Source: CADCWN01 sp039810045 | GTDB lineage: Bacteria; Chloroflexota; Chloroflexia; Thermomicrobiales; CADCWN01 | NCBI GenBank assembly: GCA_039810045.1 | Contig: JBDHWF010000036.1 | Location: 1-29,443, forward strand | Direction of reading: 5' to 3' | DNA: 29,443 nt | Shown: positions 23,063 to 29,443 of the stretch, in pieces | Numbering within the stretch: the stretch's first letter is position 1 | How the letters are laid out: each line of letters opens with the position of its first letter | Translations under genes and position numbers: made by a program | Notes under the pieces: generated by a model | Told to the model about the DNA's origin: nothing | The model's database searches: none | The model's input: the letters and a program-made list of their open reading frames with translations, nothing else

Positions 23063-24877
23063 GTGACGGAACGAACAACAACCAGGCCGCCGCGTAACGC
23101 TCGGCCACGCCCCGCCAAGCGCCGCCAGCGCACTATCTTCCAGCAGATCGCCGCGCGCACGCGCCCCCAGGAAGCAGAAGCCCTGCTAATCTTGATCCTC
23201 TTTGGCTTCGCGCTCCTGATGCGCTGGCCAAACCTGATGCGCCTGCCCCATTTCACTGATGAGATTGGTGAGATTCGCTGGACCTGGCAAATCTATACTG
23301 GTCAGCACTTTCCCCTGACAGCCCAGGTGAAATATTTTGGGCCAATCCATCATTACTTGCTCGCCCTCTGTTTCGGGGTCTTTGGCCCATCAGTTACCCT
23401 GCCCCGCACCCTGGTTTGTATCATTGGGGCGCTCACAGTGGCCCTTACCTACCTGATTGGTCGCGAACTTGGTGGCTGGAAAGTTGGGGCAGTTGGAGCA
23501 GCACTGCTCGCCACCCTGCCCCAACATATTGTCGTCAATAGCCATGTCGCCTGGGAGAACTCAACAACCCCGTTCTATGCGACCCTGTGCTACTACACCC
23601 TGCTCCGCGCAATTCGCGCCTTGCCACCAACACCCGCGAGGGACAATCGCAGCTTCTGGCCCACGGGGCGGTGGTTGCTGCTGTGTGCCTTCTGCGGTGG
23701 CTTGATGCTACAAACCCATCTGGGCACGATTCTGCTTGCACCTGCCCTGCTGGGGGCATTGGGCTACGCGCTCTATCGGCAACAATACTGGCAGTTGCTC
23801 CGTACACCCTGGCCCTACCTCAGCCTCCTGGTTGCGCTTGTCGCCTATAGTCCCGTGCTGATTGACAATCTTCGCGCAGGGATGGCCGGATTTCAGCGGG
23901 CCAAAGGACGTGATTACGCCTACGTCGCTGACCCAACACTCGGTACATACTTGTATAATCTCCGCAATTTGTGCTATGAATTAGCCCGGATGATCAGTAA
24001 TCCTTTCCGCACCCCAGAACGCGCCCTCCACTATTTCACTTCGCCATATATGCTAATCGCCGTCGTCTTGGCGCTCCTTGGGCTGGGGCTATTGATTCGC
24101 CGCCATCAGCCATTACCACTCCTGGCTATCTTCTTCACTGCCGCAATCATGCCGTATTACAACCATGCGTACGGCGTCGATGGCGATCGCTATCTGCTGA
24201 CTGGCCGCTATGTGGCCTATCTGCTGCCACTCCTCACAATTGCCACGGCGACAGGAGCATTGGCACTGGCAACCGCTGTGGTACACCTTGGGCAGCGCTT
24301 CTTGACTCCAGGCAAAGGATCACTACGCGCGTGGTGGCGGGCGGCCTGGATCGCGCTCCCAGCCGGATTGATTCTGCTCCTGATCCTGTACCCGATCATT
24401 CCTTTACGGCGCTACTACACGCACGAAGGCCAAAACGACCCCGATAACGCCACTTTTCTCGAAACGATCCAGATCGTGCGGCAGGCGCGTGGTACCGGCA
24501 ATGCACCAGTACTGATCGGCCCCCTCTTTGAGAAAGTTGACCTGAAAGATGGTGCAACCGCCCTGGAGATTCTTGATATTCTGCTCACTCTTGATGGTAT
24601 TCCGCACACAACCTTGACCGATCCCGCGCAGCAGATTGCGCAGATTGGTGACCCGATCAATCCTGATGATATTCTCGCGCAGCCGATCATCATTATGATG
24701 CGCGATCAATGTATCCCCATTCGCGAGACAGCCCCAATGCTTCGTATAAGTGAACGCCTGCGCTTACGCGAACTGTATTGGGAATTACCAAGCTACTATG
24801 GGGTTTACCGTTATATGCGTGATCTGCCTCTGGGAGATCGGTGTTTCCCGGCGGGAGGCGCAACCGCTGGTGACTAA
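23063..24877 (+). CDS. Membrane glycosyltransferase, GT39/ArnT-type (GT-C fold)
   Basis: A 604-residue polytopic membrane protein that should use a polyprenyl-phosphate sugar donor outside the membrane. After a basic N-terminus (about 1-35), membrane helices begin at about 40. The first periplasmic loop carries Asp66-Glu67 in HFTDEIGEIRW, the acidic pair found in protein-mannosyltransferase and ArnT-type enzymes. Several further helices follow (such as LALCFGVFGPSVTL, IGALTVALTYLIGREL, WLLLCAFCGGLM), and the last 150 residues are extracellular. The GTG at 23063 has GGGAGG 4-5 bases upstream; the longer frame starts in a terminator hairpin without support. The sugar and acceptor are unknown. 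Confidence 0.85.
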   Translation: MTERTTTRPPRNARPRPAKRRQRTIFQQIAARTRPQEAEALLILILFGFALLMRWPNLMRLPHFTDEIGEIRWTWQIYTGQHFPLTAQVKYFGPIHHYLLALCFGVFGPSVTLPRTLVCIIGALTVALTYLIGRELGGWKVGAVGAALLATLPQHIVVNSHVAWENSTTPFYATLCYYTLLRAIRALPPTPARDNRSFWPTGRWLLLCAFCGGLMLQTHLGTILLAPALLGALGYALYRQQYWQLLRTPWPYLSLLVALVAYSPVLIDNLRAGMAGFQRAKGRDYAYVADPTLGTYLYNLRNLCYELARMISNPFRTPERALHYFTSPYMLIAVVLALLGLGLLIRRHQPLPLLAIFFTAAIMPYYNHAYGVDGDRYLLTGRYVAYLLPLLTIATATGALALATAVVHLGQRFLTPGKGSLRAWWRAAWIALPAGLILLLILYPIIPLRRYYTHEGQNDPDNATFLETIQIVRQARGTGNAPVLIGPLFEKVDLKDGATALEILDILLTLDGIPHTTLTDPAQQIAQIGDPINPDDILAQPIIIMMRDQCIPIRETAPMLRISERLRLRELYWELPSYYGVYRYMRDLPLGDRCFPAGGATAGD

Positions 24878-24893
24878 CGGGTGGGGGTGATAC

Positions 24894-27029
24894 TTACGGC
24901 ACTTTGCGCCCATAGATCCGTACTACGTCGTCTTCCCAAACTACTGGCTCATCGGCAAAGCCGACCGTAGCGGGATCCTCATAGTGATAGAGAATGGCAT
25001 ACTGATAGCGCGGTGGAGCCGAGAGATCGCTGATATAGTCGCGGCCAAACTCAACCCGCACCCGCGTGTATATCGGGTTAGTTTGCAGCACGCGCGCCAA
25101 CATTGCGCCATAAGCCCCAGTCGGATCCTCACCACGCGAGAGATAAATTGGCGCAGTGGGGAGAATCAACGCGCGCAACTGGGCAAATCGCTCTGTTGGG
25201 GCGAGCCGATAGACCACGTCATTGCCAAACGCAACCTGCTGCTGCGCCTGGGTGGTGCCACCATCGAGTAATGTTCGCGTGCGATCAGCCACCTCGCCAG
25301 AAAGTTGATCGTAATGGACAACCAGATCAGTCACCCCCAGGCCCTGCAAAATACTGAGGGCGCGTGGTGTTGGCCCCTCACGGAGTTCGTAATACAGCGC
25401 TTTATATCCTTTGGGCAAAACATTAGCCGAGCCATTGACGACCGGGCGTTGATGATAGAGCGAATAGAACTGATAGAGGTCGCCAAGCATCCCCGTTTGG
25501 TCGGGGTGATCGGGGATCACAAAAGGTAATTCCAACACAACGGCGTCTGATTGAGTCGCTAACCAGCGATAGACTGGTGGGGCCTGCTCCCGTGTCGCTA
25601 GCGGTACTGGCGCAAAGGGGCGGTTCAGCGACTCAATACTGATCCCCAGGCAGAGGATAACCGCCAGTCCGATGCCCACTGTCCGTCCTGCAATCGCCTT
25701 TAATCGCCAGGTCGCCACCCACCCTAGCAGCCAATTCACCCCAACAGCAGCCAAGCCAGCGACACTGAGGCCGTACAAAATGCCAAACCGCGCTGGCACG
25801 CGCATTGAATCGAATCCTGGCAAATGGAAATAGAGAAAGCCGTAGGGCATTCGGGTAAAGAGTATGCTCTTATTATCAGCCGTCAGGTAGAGATTGGGGC
25901 CAAGGGCCAAAATCGCTGCCCCCAGGCCCAGGCAGATCAGGTATTGCACCAACCACCGCCGCCACCCTGCCACCACGCCAATAACGGCCAGCAAGAGCGC
26001 GATCAAGCCAGGGAACATCAGCCGTTCCAGCGTGTACCGACCATACTCCCGCAAGGGTGCAGTCAGCGTACCCCAGAGCCAATTCTGGCCGTCCGCCGTG
26101 AAGAATGAAGCGATGTTTGCGGAGTAGTAGGCATTCTGCGCTATTGAGCGCTCAACCACATAATCGCCCTGCACCGTGCGATAGCCAAAGAAAAATGGGG
26201 CGACACACACCGCCGCCAATGCCCCGGCCACCAGCAAGCGCGCCCAGACCATCGGCGCAGGAAACTGCCGCCGCAGACCCTCCTGGATCAGCCGTAAGCC
26301 GACAAAGCCACCAACAACAAAGAACAGATAAAAGGCGTAGTACTGGGCCGATAACGCCTGTAACGCCAACACAACCGCCAGCGCCACGGCATCACGCCAG
26401 CGCACACCAGCCGACCAATGCGCTGCTGGGCGCACGATCCGATCAAGCAACAGAATCGCCAGGGGGAAGTATTGCCCTGAAAGCAGCCCTAGGTGCGTCA
26501 GGTGAGCCATATGCAGCGGCGCAAAGGCATAGATCAGTCCCGCCACAAATGACGCCACTGGCCCACAACGGAGGTGGCGGGCCAGGGCATAACTCGCGCC
26601 GGCACTCAGCACAAAGGTACTCAACAGCGCAAGGTTGTAGATCAGCACGGGATTCGTGGTCAAGAGCCGTAACGGCAGGGTGATCAACGCGATCCCTAGC
26701 AACAGTTCATCAAACAGGTAGGTGCGGTCGTAAGGGTAGAAGATATTGGCATCAAAGAGGTGCAGCGGATGAGCAAGAATCTGTTGTTGCCCCCACCCCA
26801 ACCGCCAGGCACTATCCACAGGGTCGCCATAGGCAAGCACATGGTCAGTGAGTTGGGTTACTAACGGCCAGGTAAAGAGCACGGTCAGCAGCGAATAGGC
26901 AATAGCAATGGCGAACGCCCAGAGTAGTTGTCGCACGATCGCCGCTGCCCGCCCTTCGACGCTACGACCAGCAGTATCAGGCAGGGCAATATCAATTGGG
27001 CCAGGCAAGGCGGTTTCTCGGCTGTTCAT
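24894..27029 (-). CDS. Large polytopic membrane protein, GT-C/YfhO-like
   Basis: A protein of about 711 residues with ten or more hydrophobic segments through about residue 460, and a soluble C-terminal part of about 250 residues. The first long loop holds GDPVDSAWRLGWGQQ and LHLFDANIFYPYDRTYLFDELLLG, an arrangement with acidic residues in the first extracytoplasmic loop, as in GT-C glycosyltransferases. The family is frequent next to glycosyltransferase genes in Chloroflexi-type genomes, but I cannot name it with certainty. The start is uncertain: ATG 27029 has no ribosome site, and the in-frame GTG at 27056 has only a weak AGGA. It converges on the GT39 gene with a gap of only 16 bases. Confidence 0.75.
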   Translation of the reverse strand: MNSRETALPGPIDIALPDTAGRSVEGRAAAIVRQLLWAFAIAIAYSLLTVLFTWPLVTQLTDHVLAYGDPVDSAWRLGWGQQQILAHPLHLFDANIFYPYDRTYLFDELLLGIALITLPLRLLTTNPVLIYNLALLSTFVLSAGASYALARHLRCGPVASFVAGLIYAFAPLHMAHLTHLGLLSGQYFPLAILLLDRIVRPAAHWSAGVRWRDAVALAVVLALQALSAQYYAFYLFFVVGGFVGLRLIQEGLRRQFPAPMVWARLLVAGALAAVCVAPFFFGYRTVQGDYVVERSIAQNAYYSANIASFFTADGQNWLWGTLTAPLREYGRYTLERLMFPGLIALLLAVIGVVAGWRRWLVQYLICLGLGAAILALGPNLYLTADNKSILFTRMPYGFLYFHLPGFDSMRVPARFGILYGLSVAGLAAVGVNWLLGWVATWRLKAIAGRTVGIGLAVILCLGISIESLNRPFAPVPLATREQAPPVYRWLATQSDAVVLELPFVIPDHPDQTGMLGDLYQFYSLYHQRPVVNGSANVLPKGYKALYYELREGPTPRALSILQGLGVTDLVVHYDQLSGEVADRTRTLLDGGTTQAQQQVAFGNDVVYRLAPTERFAQLRALILPTAPIYLSRGEDPTGAYGAMLARVLQTNPIYTRVRVEFGRDYISDLSAPPRYQYAILYHYEDPATVGFADEPVVWEDDVVRIYGRKVP

Positions 27030-27163
27030 GGTGGGCAACTGTAGCACGGCGCTCACAGCCGATACAATCCTGATACTGTCTCATGGAAGATGCTGCATGA
27101 CGGTGTGAGTGATACGATGCAGTCAACAACAGCGCAGGATGAGGACAAAAGGAGGCACTCGAA

Positions 27164-28210
27164 ATGCTCAAAGTCGGCCTGATTGGTGGCGGCAACATCG
27201 CCCGCAATCGACACGCTCCAGCCTGGCAGAAACTTGCAGGGCAGGCCCAGATCACGGCAGTATCTGACGTAGTCGAGACAGCAGCCACGGCGACCGCCGA
27301 ACAGGTTGCCACGGCTGGCACGACCCCTGCGATCTACACTGATTATCATCAACTGATCCGCAAAGCTGATATTGACGCTGTTGATATCTGCCTGCCCCAC
27401 CACCTGCATGCCGATGCGATCCTCGCGGCCACTGCTGCGGGAAAGCATATTCTCTGCGAAAAGCCAATGTGCATCACTGAGGAAGAAGCCGATCAGATCG
27501 TTACCGCAGTGGACCGCGCTGGCATCGTCTACATGAGCGGCCACAACGAACTCTTTTATCCATCAATCGCCAGCGCGAAAGACCGCATCGATCAGGGCAT
27601 CTTAGGGAACCTCTTTCTCCTCCGTTCCCACGAGTTCCCAATGGGCTACCCCCAGTCGGCAGTGCCGGGCCGCCCCGCACAACAAACGATGATGGTTGGC
27701 TGGCGCGCGAGCCGCGCCACGATGGGCGGTGGTGTCCTGATTGATAAGGGCTATCACCCGACCTATATCTTGCTCTACCTTGCTGGATCAGAGCCAAGCG
27801 AAGTAACGGCGATGAGTGGCACCTATGTCGCGCAAATGGACGGCGAAGATACCGCGCTGGTGATGGTCAAATTTGCCAATGGCGCAATCGGGCAAATCTT
27901 CACTGGCGAAGCATTCGCCTTCCCTGCCCACGATGCCAAATTTCACGCGATTGGCGAGCGTGGCGAGATCTTCGGTCATCGCTACGAAATCTATGAGAAG
28001 CCACGTGGCTTTGCCGAAGCCGCCGCCCGCACGTTCCCGACCGATCCTCATGGCAATCAGCAAACCTTCGATGCCACTATCCATCACTTTCACGACAGCA
28101 TTACGACTGGGCGTCGCCCAATCCAGGATCACCGTGATGGTCAGCGGGTGCTGAAGGTGATCCTGGCAGCGTACCGCTCAATTGAGCAAGGAACAACGGT
28201 CAAGCTCTAA
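27164..28210 (+). CDS. Gfo/Idh/MocA-family oxidoreductase
   Basis: An NAD(P)-dependent dehydrogenase of 348 residues, probably acting on a sugar or inositol. The N-terminal Rossmann domain starts LKVGLIGGGNIARNRH (GxGxxA). ICLPHHLHADAILAATAAGKHILCEKPMC holds the conserved CEKP Lys. The C-terminal domain has MGGGVLIDKGYHPTYILLYL, where Asp and His (D-x-GYH) are the usual catalytic pair. The last segment HHFHDSITTGRRPIQDHRDGQRVLKVILAAYRSI is standard. AAAGGAGG precedes the ATG at normal distance. It is followed by a truncated gene of the same superfamily. The exact substrate cannot be told. Confidence 0.93.
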   Translation: MLKVGLIGGGNIARNRHAPAWQKLAGQAQITAVSDVVETAATATAEQVATAGTTPAIYTDYHQLIRKADIDAVDICLPHHLHADAILAATAAGKHILCEKPMCITEEEADQIVTAVDRAGIVYMSGHNELFYPSIASAKDRIDQGILGNLFLLRSHEFPMGYPQSAVPGRPAQQTMMVGWRASRATMGGGVLIDKGYHPTYILLYLAGSEPSEVTAMSGTYVAQMDGEDTALVMVKFANGAIGQIFTGEAFAFPAHDAKFHAIGERGEIFGHRYEIYEKPRGFAEAAARTFPTDPHGNQQTFDATIHHFHDSITTGRRPIQDHRDGQRVLKVILAAYRSIEQGTTVKL

Positions 28211-28242
28211 TTTCAGCCAGAGCAATACCAGTGAGGGAGACT

Positions 28243-28425
28243 ATGCCAGAGAACACTAAGGGACCGCGTCAACTGGCAATCGTTGGTGGAGCGCATATCC
28301 ATACGCCCAACTTTCTCAAACGCCTCGCCACACGCGCCGATCTCCAGGTAGCAGCGGTCTGGGATCACGACTCGGTACGGGCGCAGCACCTAGCGCTATC
28401 CTACCAGCTACGCTTTCTCACTTGA
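28243..28425 (+). pseudogene. Truncated Gfo/Idh-like gene fragment
   Basis: A good ribosome site (GTGAGGGAGACT) and ATG start a 60-residue frame: PENTKGPRQLAIVGGAHIHTPNFLKRLATRADLQVAAVWDHDSVRAQHLA, then LSYQLRFLT and TGA. The first 50 residues read as the nucleotide-binding start of a Gfo/Idh/MocA oxidoreductase (IVGG, then strand-turn-helix, and VAAVWDHD). The remaining 300 residues are missing. The TGA at 28423 is followed, 13 bases later, by the DinB-like gene. Most likely an internal deletion fused the 5' end of an oxidoreductase gene to the region before dinB. It may be a decayed remnant. Read-through of the TGA gives only 13 more codons, so it is not a selenoprotein. Confidence 0.6.
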
Positions 28426-28438
28426 AAGGACGCGCTTC

Positions 28439-28930
28439 ATGCCGAAGAAATCTTCTCTCACTGTTGAGCAGATCCTGACGCTCTTGCAAGCCGCACCGTC
28501 ACATATTGCGACCCTAACTGCTGATTTGACACCAAGCCAGTTGCAAGCAACTCCCGCGCCAGACGAATGGTCCGCAACAGATCTGCTCGCCCATTTACGA
28601 GCCTGTGCCGATATGTGGGGTGGGGCCATCCTCCACATCATCCAGGAGGATCACCCCACATTTACGGCCCAGAATCCCGTGAGCTGGATCAAGAAAACGA
28701 ATTACCGCACACTGCCCTTTGCCGAATCGTTCAAAGCCTATCAGGCACAACGCCAGGATCTCTGTGCCGCGTTACAGGCGCTATCAGAAAAAGAATGGGC
28801 GCGCACGGCAACGGTGACGGTATGGAACACGACCTATGAGCGGTCAATCTTCTTTTATGGTCAGTGGCTAGCGCGGCATGAGCGAACGCACCTCAAGCAA
28901 TTTGCGCAGATCGCCAACGTCATGCGCTAA
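28439..28930 (+). CDS. DinB-like (DinB_2) domain protein
   Basis: A 163-residue four-helix protein of the DinB/YfiT superfamily, whose members are metal-binding and often thiol- or glutathione-substitute-dependent transferases. The start has LLQAAPSHIATLTADLTPSQL and the family hallmark P-APDEWSATDLLAHLRACADMW, with the first ligand His in LAHL. The second His pair is in WLARHERTHLKQ near the C-terminus. AAAGGA lies 9 bases before the ATG. It is the last gene before the sortase, which is convergent. The substrate is unknown. Confidence 0.85.
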   Translation: MPKKSSLTVEQILTLLQAAPSHIATLTADLTPSQLQATPAPDEWSATDLLAHLRACADMWGGAILHIIQEDHPTFTAQNPVSWIKKTNYRTLPFAESFKAYQAQRQDLCAALQALSEKEWARTATVTVWNTTYERSIFFYGQWLARHERTHLKQFAQIANVMR

Positions 28931-28961
28931 GGGAATCACCGCGAACAAGGCCCCGCTAAAA

Positions 28962-29443
28962 TCAGGGGGCAAACGTGGTATAGACCACAACATTAGAGGC
29001 GTAACCGCCTTTGGATCGGTCAAAAACGCTGGTGGAATCACAGGTAATCAGGTTGAGACGGTGCTCGGAAGTAGACCCAAAGATTTCCCCTAATGGGGCA
29101 TCCGCGCGGACGTACGATTCGACCTTCTGCACCACAAACCGCCGCGTTACCCCATCATCGCCAACGACAAAGACTTCATCCCCAGGCTGCAACTTCGCCA
29201 GATCCCAGAAGACTGCTTTCCCCGTCTTAGAATCGACATGACCAGCGATCGCGGCGTTGCCGGGATCACCAGGGCGTGGGCCTGGTTGATACCAGGCTGT
29301 ATTACTATAGTTCTTCGGCGTATCCATCGCCCCAGTCTCAGTAACACCCACATACTCAATCTCAGCATCAACATGAATTTTCGGGATTTGGAGCCGCAAC
29401 GGCTGCCCAACAACGACCTGTGTTGGTACAGGAATCGGCACTA
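28962..29443 (-). CDS. Sortase, class E/F-like, partial (start beyond the window)
   Basis: Sortases are membrane-bound cysteine transpeptidases that attach surface proteins. The visible 160 residues hold the whole catalytic domain. The N-terminal P-rich stretch and LRLQIPKIHVDAEIEYVGVT begin the beta-barrel. The catalytic His is in AIAGHVDSKTGKAVFWDL, the catalytic Cys in LNLITCDS, and an Arg follows in VFDRSKGGY. The signal or membrane anchor would lie to the right of the edge, so the first Val in view is not the start. A weak GCCCC/GGGGC hairpin (28950-28970) overlaps the stop and may end convergent DinB-gene transcripts. The type fits single sortases seen in Chloroflexi-like genomes. Confidence 0.9.
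   Translation of the reverse strand, partial: VPIPVPTQVVVGQPLRLQIPKIHVDAEIEYVGVTETGAMDTPKNYSNTAWYQPGPRPGDPGNAAIAGHVDSKTGKAVFWDLAKLQPGDEVFVVGDDGVTRRFVVQKVESYVRADAPLGEIFGSTSEHRLNLITCDSTSVFDRSKGGYASNVVVYTTFAP

Noticed and set aside
28423..28467. In-frame TGA of the truncated oxidoreductase as a selenocysteine codon, given selC in the window
   Set aside because: Read-through adds only 13 codons before another stop, and the extra sequence does not resume the Gfo/Idh fold. No stem-loop of the expected kind follows.

Overview
The window reads as ordinary chromosome from a free-living bacterium. I infer Chloroflexota, probably class Chloroflexia. The grounds are resemblance only: repeated GG-L-A-x-FGLP / WFERARFE surface modules, a class E/F-type sortase, SH3b-transglycosylase and BON proteins, and Thr/Pro-rich lipoproteins. 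I see no phage, insertion sequence, CRISPR array or toxin system. Coding density is high, most genes have a clear GGAGG-like ribosome site, and composition is moderately GC-rich throughout.

Layout. 1-2500 (minus): a partial membrane protein, endonuclease IV (nfo), a small membrane protein, and the DNA polymerase III delta subunit (holA). 2500-3255: a gene-poor stretch with a candidate 6S-like structured RNA, then a promoter whose start point lies in a 34-bp perfect palindrome, upstream of a secreted SH3b-transglycosylase (3256-4134). 4341-5725 (plus): a rhodanese and an Fe-S scaffold protein. 5810-9440 (minus): a cupin, a lipoprotein, an anchored repeat protein and a sugar-nucleotide epimerase. 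9682-9773: selC, the selenocysteine tRNA (anticodon UCA), so the organism probably makes selenoproteins, although none is in the window. 9817-12576: a haloacid-dehalogenase-like hydrolase (minus), divergent from a MutS-family ATPase that carries transmembrane segments (plus).

12684-15169 (minus) is the most distinctive part. A DEAD-box RNA helicase ending in a CxxC-x17-CxxC zinc ribbon is followed by an IF-1 with an N-terminal extension, and then by a small glycine-rich protein that carries the same zinc ribbon. This looks like an RNA-remodelling and translation module. Upstream on the same strand lie an FKBP prolyl isomerase, an S9 peptidase, moaC, hisC, a polyprenyl-phosphate sugar-phosphate transferase and a GT2 glycosyltransferase; the last two are translationally coupled by a TGATG overlap.

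22415-29443: a BON-domain protein with a strong palindromic terminator, a GT39-type membrane glycosyltransferase (plus), a large polytopic membrane protein (minus), a Gfo/Idh/MocA oxidoreductase followed by a truncated second copy, a DinB-like protein, and a sortase running off the right edge (minus).

No complete new defence or mobile system is visible. The best leads are the helicase / IF-1 / zinc-ribbon cluster, the membrane-anchored MutS-like ATPase, the candidate 6S RNA and the promoter palindrome. All functional assignments come from reading motifs by eye; no database search was run.
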